From: Lutraria lutraria
Taxonomy: Eukaryota > Mollusca > Bivalvia > Venerida > Mactridae
NCBI GenBank assembly: GCA_964023205.1
Contig: OZ026846.1
Coordinates: forward strand, 33,624,194-33,688,193
Direction: 5' to 3'
Length of the DNA: 64,000 nt
The notes under the pieces were generated by a model. The model worked only from the letters and a program-made list of their open reading frames with translations. It did not search any database and was not told the DNA's origin. Of this stretch, positions 48,801 to 60,000 are shown piece by piece. The position numbers were made by a program, and so were the translations under genes. The first letter of the stretch is position 1, and every line of letters starts with the position of its first letter.

Positions 48801-51634
48801 ATTGTTAAAACAATCCAAAGTAAGCTATTACACGGAGAAGGTAGAGTCCTGTGGTCGTGATCAGAAATGGTTATACAGGATAACTAAACATCTGATGGGT
48901 GAAGAAAATGAAGTTGTGCTACCATCTGGTAAACCTGCTAAGATGCTTGCACAGGATTTCAGTGACTTCTTCATCTACAAAATTGAAGGAATACGTACTA
49001 AAATTGCCTCCAGTACTCAGTCTAACCAACATGACGACTGTGCTAAATTCGAAACACCCTTCAGAGAAGAGCAACTATCAGAATTTTCTCCAACATCTGA
49101 GGATGAAATCCGGAAACTAATAAGTAGATCACCAAGTAAATCATGTGAACTTGATCCAGTACCAACATGGCTGTTGAAGGATTGCTTAAATGAACTATTA
49201 CCAATATTAACAAGAATATTCAATGCATCAATCAACAGTGCTTATGTACCCACGGCATTTAAAAGCTCCAGAATAAGACTATTAATAAAGAAGCCAAGCC
49301 TTGATCAAAATATACTGAAAAATTACAGACCTGTGTCAAACTTCTCTTTCATTTCCAAAGTTCTTGAGAAGGTAGTCGATGCTTAACTAGAAGAGCATTT
49401 AACACTGCATAATCTCCACGAAGAACGTCAGTCAGCATACAGAAAATTCCGCTCTACTGAAACTGCTCTACTTCGTATTCAAAATGACATCCTTTGGTCT
49501 CTAGATTAGAATAAAGCTACGGTCCTGGTAATGCTTGATTTATCAGCAGCATTTGACACCATTGATCACACCACTCTCCTACGCAGACTTGTAAATCATT
49601 TTGGTATAACGGGCAAGCCATTAGAGTGGATGAAATCCTATCTGTGTGACCGCTACCAAACTGTGTGTATAGATGGTGAACTTTCAAAACCAGTACTGAT
49701 GAACCATAGTGTACCACAGGATTATGTGCTTAGTCCGAAGAACTACATCATGTACACAAAACCAGTGGGTGCAATCTGCAGAAAGCACCAACTGCAACAT
49801 CATTTCTACGCTGATGATTCACACTTATATATGGCATTCAAACCAAAAGATTGCGTCTCGCGTGATGAAATACAGCAACGAATTGAAGCTTGTCTGAAGG
49901 ATATCTTGCACTGGATGAAAGCAAATTTGCTGAAATCAAATGCAGACAAAACAGAGGTAATCCTGTTTGTACCGAAACGGAATGCCAGTACAGCCGAGAA
50001 TCTAACTGTGAAAGTTGGCGACGCTGTGATCAGATCATCATCGATGGTGAGAAACCTCGGTGCCATACTGGATTCACATTTGGACATGGATAAACATGTT
50101 AACTCTGTTTCAAGGTCGTGTTTCATGCAGATCAGACAAATAGGTCAAATCAGACAATATTTGACTGTTGATGCAACAAAATCCCTTATCAATTCATTAG
50201 TTACATTAAGACTGGATTACTGCAATTCGTTACTGTGAGGTTCCCCAAAAAAATATTCTGAACAAACTACAAAGTATTCAAAATACAGCCGTCCGCCTCA
50301 TCACACGGACAACGCGTTACAATCACATCACCCCTGTGCTGAAGGATCTTCACTGGCTACCGGTACAATACAGAGTGGAGTACAAGGTGTTGACTCATGT
50401 TTTCAAAGCACAAGTCCCCTGGCTACATCAGAAGTATGTTGGAAGTATATACTCCACAAAGACAGCTTATGTCTCAATATGACTCTGTTCTTCTAGTTGT
50501 GCCGAGGATGAGGACTGTCAAGTTTGGTGATTGATGTTTCACGGCTGCGGCACCCAAGCTCTGGAATGCACTGCCAACAGCACTCAGAGACAGTAAAACA
50601 CTACCGTCATTCAAGAAAGCGCTGAAAACGCACTATTTTACAAAAGCTTAGTCAAGCTATTAAGGTTTTACTTCTTAATGATAGTATTTAATTTAAGTAT
50701 AGGGGTCTCTTTAAAGGTAGTATCTTTATAACTTTGGAGTCGGTTTCTCGTAGAAGTGGTATCTTGACGCTGTTCTTGAAACACTAATTTAAATGCACCT
50801 TTAGTAAACATTCAGTGAGGTTGCGTAGTGAACAGTGAACTACGGCTGGTGGAGTAATGCGCGTATGGACTGGCTAAACAGCTTACGAAGCCAACCGGAC
50901 TTGAAACATTTTAGAATTATTGTGTACCTTACTTGTTTGCATAAATTGATGGTGGATTTGTTGACTTATAAAGTCCATAATTGTATATATTTTACCCGTA
51001 TCATTTTTGACTAACATGTTTGTATTCATTACATATTGTTTAACCTTGATTTAAATCGTGATTGTACGGCACTTTTGAATGTGTAATAACATGAAAAAAA
51101 GGCTATATAAATATGGTATAATAATAATAATAATTCTCCACGGCCATGATGATGTACGTAAAAGCCGCACCTTTCCCGTACCGTTCCGGAAAGAAAAGAT
51201 CAAAATCGGAGGTATGACAACCTTTACCTTTGGAATTCAGCTGTTTCACACTGAATCGTCAAATTTTGAATTGTAGTGTCTTAGCCTATCCAACCATTGA
51301 ATAATTGATCGGTGGTTGGTGATTACAAAAAAAATAAAGAAACTTACTTTTGAAACACAATATCATGATGTGACTAAAATTGTAAAATAATTTATGAAAA
51401 CCCCAAATTTCTTGTATTTTAAAAACTGTGAGTATACGTACCGTCTCCTCCGTTTGTGTTCTGACAGGTATTGTTGTCCTCACCCGAGCAACAGCTGTAT
51501 GCTAGTCCAATGGATTCACATGTTGAATTTGAACCCCACTTTGGGGTGAATAAACCCACAGTTTGCAAAACAAATGGCGCAAACATAAAGCAACAGATGA
51601 TACAAACTGTTGCGGCGGTTGTTCCATCTCCCAT
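45874..51634 (-). pseudogene. Claudin-like four-transmembrane gene, left copy, frameshifted
   Basis: Exons 51442-51634, 46595-46748 and 45874-46277, all with GT..AG junctions. Exon 1 starts MGDGTTAATVCIICCFMF and exon 3 carries the third and fourth membrane segments and a tail with a run of five Asp. Compared with the right-hand copy, exon 2 lacks 11 bases after CGCTTTAGGC, so the frame shifts just before the second membrane segment; the three exons sum to 751 bases, not a multiple of three. Exons 1 and 3 are almost unchanged, so the lesion is recent. A rescue by another splice site is possible, but I saw none. Its first intron holds a plus-strand LINE. Confidence 0.75.
47281..51135 (+). mobile_element. 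Dead CR1/L2-type LINE, left copy
   Basis: Endonuclease domain: VCCINPRSVKNKS, VAVTETWLG (about 47848-47874), GDLNIHLDNL and DHFAVVF (near 48420). Reverse transcriptase: LKNYRPVSN (49315), LDLSAAFDTIDHTTLLRRL (49534 on) and an intact FYADDS box (49803-49820). It ends with a GGCTATATAAATATGGTATA-type 3' end and an (ATA)n tail at 51115-51135, as in CR1/L2-type LINEs. Stops after GCT at 49384 and in the TACCACCAACCACTAA stretch at 48099-48108 are shared with the right-hand copy; the TAG at 48016 is not. It lies in the claudin-like intron in opposite orientation. Confidence 0.88.
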
Positions 51635-53560
51635 GGCAGCGTATTTGAAATCTGTAAAAGACGTATTAAAATGTATTCATTTTAGCATATTCTACGCCAG
51701 CGGAAGGCGGCTTAGACTAAGTAAAGATGCTATTTTTAGCTTCTTAGCGGAACAGATCCAGGAAAATCTCCGAACAAATTCATCAACATAAATTATTGGA
51801 CAATAAAAGTATCGATAGTGTCCAAAATGCCCGCTTTTTTTACTTTCCGGCTTAAGCCCCAATTGCAACATGACTGTTGGTCTTTATTCGTTTTTTTTGT
51901 GACCACGTGACCGGCGGCTGGTCTTACTGAATAGATGGTCCCTTTAGTTTTGGGCTCAGTAAGTAAAAATTACAAATGTGATCTGAAACCTCGCACATTC
52001 TACTGACAATGCAATACAGACCGCATCCTAGTATTCAATAGCCAGATGCATGTTTGCTGCTAACACTCATTCTACTTGTATCATTTTTATCGGTTACTTT
52101 GTAGGAATGGCTTTAACAATGTTGATAGGTAAGGTTAGACTTGCACATGTTTGTCTTTGGCATTCCTTGAAAATAAATAATGGTAGTCTCTGGTCTTATA
52201 CTCTCGGCTCAACGACTATGATGTGAAATTGTGTTTTCATGTTTTGTTTCACGTGTGTTATTTGATGTGGTCAGTTTCCGTCCCTCCATATAGATTTTAA
52301 CAATTATCTCTATATTAGTGCGTTATAAATTCATCTTTGTACACACAAGTCAACGGGAACCAGTTTACTCCACCTGTCACCATTACGCATGCGCAATGAC
52401 TATATGCATGCTAGTCAAGATTGCATAATATCACACAGCGCAATGAATTGTTAATAATTGGACAGTTTATATTATTAGACAATAACAGACAGATTTAAAT
52501 CGGCATAATCATCTATTATAAATACGGATAATTGTTTGAATTTACAGTGTTCACAAAAATAACTGAAGGCTTACATTTTTGTAATTGACACACGTGAATG
52601 TAATAAAAGAGTTAGCTTAATAATAATACCGTGAAACATTTGTAAAAATGTCAACTTTTGGATGACTTCGAGGGGTGTATGAATTATTCATCAAGAATTA
52701 CCCAATTGCTTAAAGGGAAAAATGATAATCCTTTAGCCAAATCATAATCGGTATTATTTCAAGGTCGAACATGATTGATCAACAATGTCTGTTATTTAGT
52801 ATACGTATCGTGTGCACATCGATATAAATTAAAGTGTACATTGTTTCAAAGGCCTATAGGTCTTTAATTGTTTCATGGCCAAGACTATAATTATAGTCAG
52901 CTTATTATTCTTACACTTCAGTTTATATTATACATAATAATTCATGTTAATCCATAGAACTTTATGAATGAATACTCGACCCGATATCTTTACTACTGAT
53001 AAAATATTAAAAAAAAAAAACAGAAATGATTTGGTTTTGCTTCACATATCGAATGCAAACAAAGATTGAATTTGGATATTTAACTTCGTTGAAGTCAAAC
53101 GTTTCCGAAATATGTATTTCCATGAAATTCTCTTATCGAAACTCCGAACCTTTAACTTAACTAACTGAAAGTTCTTTACTTACAATTCGTATCTTTTCAG
53201 TGTCTACTAAACTTATAAAAATGCGAAGTTACAATTTAATATCAACAACTACAAGTGTTGTTGTAAGAAGTTGTTCACGTGACCTTTTTAGGATTTCAAC
53301 GAATTGAACATCTGAGCTGTTTAATATACTTCCTTGTCAACAGACAGGTAAATATTCGTTGGGGTTAATTTTAGCAATGATACATGTATTAGATATTCAA
53401 ATATAGTTCTCCATGACTGACTTTAGTTTAAACTTGTTTATTTTACATCGACTGTAGAGGAAGTTATTACAACTTATATTAACTACTCTCAATGACTGCT
53501 TCCTGGATTCTGACCAGTACTCGCGCCGAAAGAACGGATTGTGAAGGTTCCGGTCGAATT

Positions 53561-53632
53561 CCGCCTATGACGTGATTCGAACCCGCAACCTTCGGGTTAG
53601 GAGTCCGGCACTCTACCTCTACTCCACTGCTT
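53561..53632 (-). repeat. tRNA-derived segment in block M, copy 2
   Basis: Same as 12340-12412 with a few changes; B box GGTTCGAATCA retained. The stems are too broken for a working tRNA. Confidence 0.6.
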
Positions 53633-54670
53633 CTCCCTGATTTCACCATCAATAACATACAGACATATCAGACACTGATGCACATTCTAGGCGCATTTAA
53701 AACAATGTATTTGTATTTACGCCGGGTCGAATTTCTTCAAGGCCCATTAACATTCGAATTTAGTATTACTAAACAAAAGATAAAATGATGGTTACATATA
53801 AGAAATTTATTTTATTTGTTCTAAACCAATATTTACATAATGCTTTTCTTTAACCACATCTCGTAAAAATGCTGCCAGATCCTTTTTCTCACTTTTTGCA
53901 ATATCATAGAAAAACTACCGTGCTATATTTCTATAATTAATATGTACTTCATGATTAAAAAGAAAATTTCGGAAATCATTGAACATACTTGGTTGGTGAC
54001 CAGATAGAATTTCATACAGTGTATATTCAATCCGACATTTATTTGAATATGCCATTAATTTGCGTACATCTGTCTATATAAAGAACCCACTAATTTCGTT
54101 CAAAAAAATAAAAATAAAATGCTGATCGCCATTATTGTCAATGCCTGGGTTCAAAAACACCAGCGCATACAATTCTAAAAAGACGATTGATCAATTTGTA
54201 AAACTGCGAAATTTTGTATAATTAATTTATGGTAGAGAAAATATTAAACCGGCGCAGTTCTTTTTGCTTATGTATCATAAGACACAATATGATATAAGGA
54301 TAAACATAGGTGACAGAAAATATTATTACCAAGGTTACTTTTGTTTGTTGAAATTAATTGATAAACGATCACTTTTCATTCTATTTTTGTAGAATTAAAC
54401 CAATGAAATAATTACATATGGGTATTTAGAGTTAATTTTAACCACTTACGTTTACCGTGTATCCAGTGATCTAATAGAAAACAGCCAGTTTATTTATCTG
54501 TGTACGTGTTTACCCTTGGCGTTTTTATGAATTGGACGTCACTAAGCAAACTAATCTACTTCCTTCTTTACTACTTTGCAACTATTCGTCACGTGCTTGT
54601 ACAAAATACAAACAAAACAAAAGAAACTCCAAGCCACGAAATTTACTACAAAATGAATTGGTAACCTCCC

Positions 54671-55027
54671 TTGATTAATTAAGCTACAACTATACATGGT
54701 TCCCACATATCTACAATATTTACCTCCGTTGGCGGTCATCTTGGTTGGCAAATTCAAGAAGCGTTGATAGAAGATATTTATATTTTTGTTTTGATAATTC
54801 TAAATATAGGATATTCATTTGCGACAACTACATTTTCTAAAACCTGATGTGCTTATCGCCTTAACAACTTCATGATGAAGTTATCTTTATAAATTGTGTT
54901 GTCTAATAACCTTTTTTCAATTTTTTTTCCCATTAAGCGCATAAGAAATTTGCCAACCAAAATGGCCGCCAAGGGAGGTAAATATTTGTAGATGTGGGAA
55001 CTATGCATATTTAGGAAGTGTCCCCTA
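54671..55027. mobile_element. Foldback element in block M, copy 2
   Basis: Arms 54671-54757 and 54946-55027, reverse complements over about 80 bases with several mismatches; equivalent to 13616-13985. Confidence 0.6.
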
Positions 55028-55170
55028 CAAAACAAAAACGTGATCTTCAAATGCTTTTCATTTAATTACATGACCTCAACAGAATATAACAGTTTTTTTT
55101 TAGATCTTATAAAAAATGATTTCGGTGTAAATTTTTGATAAAAAAAACTTTCCTCAGTGTTTAAAAACAC

Positions 55171-55539
55171 GATGGAAAGACATAAACAGTTGCGAACTTA
55201 ACAACGAAGGGTTCCAAATAAAATAAGAGTGAACAGGTGACGCATTGAGCAAGACTAAATGTAATCTTAGGTCAAGCAATTGCTATGCCCTAAAACAGCT
55301 AAATAACTTTTGTACGACGATTGGGGGAGGTGTTGCTACATTCAATCTACAGAACATTCTTAGATATGCTCAATACGGGATGAGGGCAGGACTAACGGCA
55401 GACCAACTTGCCTTGTCTATATCGACACCAGTCACTCTCTCAGAACACCAAATAATTCTTTACCTACTAAATCAAATTATATGTTTGGAACAATTACAGA
55501 TTCCCCACTATGACAACTTATAAAATAACAACATACTAT
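55171..55539 (+). other. Segment unique to this junction, with an unexplained 92-codon frame
   Basis: These ~370 bases lie between block M and block L and are absent from the other copies seen. They contain one open frame at 55245-55523 (MSKTKCNLRSSNCYALKQLN.., ending QLQIPHYDNL). Its composition is balanced and not low-complexity, but I do not recognise the family, and no splice or promoter signal is clear. It could be a fragment of a retroelement or of a host exon. Confidence 0.35.
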
Positions 55540-56935
55540 CATATCTGATGCAAATTGAGACTGCCATAACGAAGCTGAGTGTGAATATTTTAAAAGTATT
55601 TGATAGCAACTTTTACTTTAATGTACTCGAGATTGGCTAATTCTAAACAGTAATTATGTTTTGCATCACCGATGACTGTCTCATTTGTTATAATTTGTAT
55701 TAATGCGGTTTGTATGACAATGTTTAGCACTCAGATAAAGTCACATAGATTTAAATTATCATAAGTTATATTGATTGCGTCTTGCATTCTCTTTGTTACT
55801 TATTGAAGTTTCGTTTGTTTGCATAATAAGACATAGTTGTTATCAGTCAAAGTTTGCATAGGACAAATTTGAATACATATAATGTATATTCAAATAAACT
55901 ACTAATAATGTTTATAGTTATCAATTCAGACCTAAATCGGGGTTTAGTGGTCGTTTTTGTGTTGTGTTACCATTTGGTAATTTGTCTTGTTTTTTATTCT
56001 GCTGTTGCTGATGGTCGGCGATCTCGATGATTCATGAGCATGGTTGAACAAAAGTTCAACGTTTATTTAATATCACTTATTTACTTTACTTGGTAAGAAC
56101 AGTTTAACAGCTACATGTATTTTTATTCACAAAGTTCAAAATAAGGTACACAAAGTATAAGTTTAAGTCCAATATATATACAAATAAACATAAAATAAAA
56201 CAGTATGTAAGCGTCACCAAGAAAAACGAAAATATTAATTAATAACTAAAACTAATATGTTTGTATTAATAAACTACAGCGCATTAGATAAACGGGTACA
56301 TTCAGGTTGTATACATGTATTTTTTATTTAGGAAGAAATCACATAATTTTATTATGTATGTAATTGTATGTATACAAATGAGACACAAATAAAGTATGAA
56401 TATAATATTCTAGTATTTGAAACGATTATTCCTTGCTAGACTATGGTAATAATGGCCAAATGTGATTTTGTACAAAGTCAGTTCTGCCAACAATGCAGTT
56501 AATTCCGTTTGACGGACGGACAATCATGGGTCTCAGTTTGGTATGAACTTGAAGGTACTGTTAATGACTTGAAAATTAGTACATGTATTGTACCAAACAA
56601 ATGATGAAAGCGAAAGGGCAATGCATGATTAGTTTGTCCTTATCTTTCATATCATACGATGCATCGAATTATATATTAAATGGTATCAAATAAGACATTG
56701 ATAATTGTCTGTGGTCCGGTCGGACCATTCGGTACTGTAAGGTCCCTCTAAATTTAGCCTAAACTTGATGTTTTTCATATATTTTAGCCGATTCTTCACA
56801 TGTATGATTATTCATTTTACTGATCAACAACTGTCACTAATCCATACCAAGATATTGAAAATCGGATTGTCCGTCCGTCCGTCCGTCCGCAAGGATCAAA
56901 CATTGGTAGTTAAAAGGCATATTTAAAGCAAAAAG
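55540..56935 (+). repeat. Block L and gene-proximal flank of the right copy
   Basis: 55540-55940 matches 10636-11036, and 55850-56935 matches 44335-45290. Near 56512-56890 a GACGGACGGACAATC stretch and its inverse GATTGTCCGTCCGTCC bracket ~370 bases; the CCGT tract is longer here than in the left copy (45213-45232). Confidence 0.7.
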
Positions 56936-57015
56936 TGTGGAATTTTCAATATAAAAGTGCAACATAAAAAAATGTGAATGACGGACACACAGTTTCACAT
57001 TTCCATTTGTTTCGC

Positions 57016-60000
57016 TCATGAATCATAATGACTGAAGCGTTGAGCGATTCTCGTGATGTTGATTCTGCGCATGAAAACCATGATACTACCACTCTCATGG
57101 TCATGGACTGCAACAGCTTGCTCTACTGTTGCCTGCTGGGCCACATATCTACCAGCAGAAGGCTGCACAGAACGTTCTTCATTGTATGGGTACATAGCAC
57201 CTGATTGTGACGTATGAGAGATTGGGTTGCCGCTGCTGGGTGATGAAGTACCAATATCATCATCGTCATCCCTGCCAGCTTTCACTAGCAGCCAACATCC
57301 GACAATTGTAACCAGAAGTATAAAACACCCCGATGTGAGACATAGCGCAAAGGAGTAGCCAAGATCTGAGGTTGAAAACTTTGTAGCCACTATGATGCAG
57401 CCAATGACACTGAATAATCCTGTAATCAAATATCTACCATGAGCGTGATGGACAATATAGAATACTTCATGATGAAATAAAACTTAGAGTATTATCCATG
57501 TAATTATTTAATTAAAAGCACACTTACAAATCGCTTCATATGGGCCATATTGAATCGTTTTTATTATTTCCAATGACCGAGTTAAAGACATTGAACAGCT
57601 ACTATATAAGTGATACCCCCAAAGAAATCCACATGAGGTCTCATCTCTTAATTGTTTTATAGCCCCTAATCATATTAATCCTGTCTGGTCACGGTCTGTA
57701 GACTTGACACCTAGTCATAAAGTAGAGTCATAAATCTTATTGATTTATGGTGATGATAAGTATATGACTGAATTCCTGCTGTTTTTATAAGCAAACAGTA
57801 ACAGATATGTAAACAGACACTAGTCTATCAATGACCCTGTCTATTTTATTACCCCCTACTGTGGAAATAGGGGTCTTGCTGGTCCATAAGTCACATTTCT
57901 AGCATTCCTGGTTCAATGTTATTAAGTCATTTCCCTTACAGTATGCTCTACGTGTTTCATAATTCGTTTTCCTTCACATGGTCCTAAAATTTAGTATGAT
58001 TCATAGCGTACTTATATGATACAACTGGATTGGTGTTTACTGGAAACAAACTAAAAGAAACAACATACCTGCAACTGGAAACAGCATGAAACAGCATCCT
58101 CCTAAAGCAGTACAAAGACCCACATCATCGTCATCATTTTTACAACAATATATACCACAGCAGAGACAAGCCACAGTCAGGAACATAACAGAAAATGATG
58201 TAGCATGCAGGCCTAAAGCGCGAACATCAAGTTCTGAAATAAGTAAAATGTTAAAAGACTGCAATGCGTTATCCTTGTAACAAGTTCACTACAACCGTTT
58301 CACAATGTACGGTGTCAACCACTGGCTACCGCCGTAAGAAGCCCCCCCATACACCATATACATGTATATATTATAATAGTTAAGGCATAGAACCCCTGTG
58401 CTCAGAAATCACGCAAATATACACCGGTCGTATTCATCAAGGTCGTGATATAACAATTTGACCGATTTTTAAAAGCCTGGTTTTATACGACGCAGAAATA
58501 ATTTCTCGTAAACCACCATCCCATTTTATAGCCCTTCAACTTTTAAAAAGTACATCTCGACATTGATGTGACTGCAGTTTGTTTTCATTAGCTGCAGAGT
58601 AAATTTCTTTATTACCTCGTGATTTCATACCTAATCCAACGTTTTTCGAAATAAAATAGTTTTTTGTAATTACCCACCACCGACGAATCCTTCAATGGAT
58701 GGATACTTTATACACTACAATTCAAAATTTGACGTTCGATTTTCTATTCTGTGATAATGTGTAATGCGCCAAGTGTAGGCTGCAACATTTGTGCTCTCTA
58801 ATATTTGGATTAAAATCAACATAATTACTGTGGGATTACTGTGGAATTTGCTGTGAATGTTTATGGAAGTATTCTTTTTGTATACATGTACTTTTTGTGT
58901 TGAAATTGTTTGTAGATTTTGAGTAATTTTGAGTTTTGTGTAAATATTTTACTTGTTTGTACATACAATATTTACCTGAAAATATTAATGAATATTTGCC
59001 TCAGGCAAAAATGGTCCACTTTATACCAGGGATTATACAATACAATAGGGGTAGCCTGTATGGGATTGGGGAATTATCACCTGTAAAACCTGATCCCCAT
59101 ACATTGACAATATTAAGACAGTTAGAAATACTGAAGTTTAGGGGTACAAGAGGGGATCGGTATAAAGCACATGGGACCTGAACGATGGTGTAAATTTACA
59201 AAACATTCAAACACTTCCCCAAGAAATATCTACTATAGTGCCAAATTTATCTCCTAGAACCAATCCTAAAAATGAAAATAATTCCCAACATCATGATCTG
59301 AAGAGGATTAAATGTGAATCGTTCACTGTTTGCAAAGGCCAAACTTATATAAAAGTGTGTTGTATAAATCCAAGGTCAGTCAAAAACAAAAGTCTTGCCC
59401 TATCAGATTACATATCAACTAATGACTATGATATTGTTGCTGTGACTGAAACATGGCTCGGGGACCCTCCGACAAATCTTGCATTGCTGAACTTGTTCCC
59501 AGTGGTTACAAAATCAAGCATGTCCCTCGCTATGGACGTGGAGGGAGAGTTGCAGTTGTATATAAAACTGCTCTAGATATTCAGCTTCTTACTTCCACCA
59601 ATGATAAGGTTTTCACCACTTTTGAACACATGGAATGCATTGTAGCCATCAGGAACTATTCTCTACGTCTGGCTGTTGTGTATACCACCAACCACTAAAA
59701 AACGGTCTAAAAACTAGTTATTTCCTGGAAAATGAGTGGCCGTCGTTTCTGGCCAAACTTGTAACAACAGAAAGTAACATCATAGCTGTTGGGGATCTGA
59801 ACATCCACCTTGACAATCTTTTGAGCTCAGACTCTGTAAAGTTCACTAGCATACTTGAATCTTGCGGCATGCGGCAGCGCGTTACTGGGGCGACTCACGT
59901 GGCTGGCCACACACTGGATGTGGTAATTACAAGAGACACCGACACGTCTGTCTCATATGTAGAAATATCCGATCCTGGCCTACCTGACAACTGTGGAAAG

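Larger units (their letters stand above)
44330..55170. repeat. Tandem segmental duplication, left copy (~11 kb unit)
   Basis: Consists of the end of block L (from 44330), about 850 bases of unique flank, a claudin-like gene with a LINE in its first intron (45874-51634), and block M (52336-55170). The same order repeats from about 55850. The offset between copies is 11146 bases at the gene's 3' end (45784 to 56930 after allowing for an insertion) and changes at readable indels. Confidence 0.88.
52336..55170 (+). repeat. Repeat block M, copy 2
   Basis: Matches 11060-14110 in order and orientation, including ATTACGCATGCGCAATGAC, a tRNA-like segment and the foldback element. Its first ~75 bases (the AAACTGGTTCCCGTT arm) are missing relative to 63698 on, deleted between short matching bases. 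Confidence 0.8.

Noticed and set aside
55245..55523. Annotating the 92-codon frame as a gene
   Set aside because: There is no recognisable family, splice site or promoter. It was kept as a finding and not called as a CDS.
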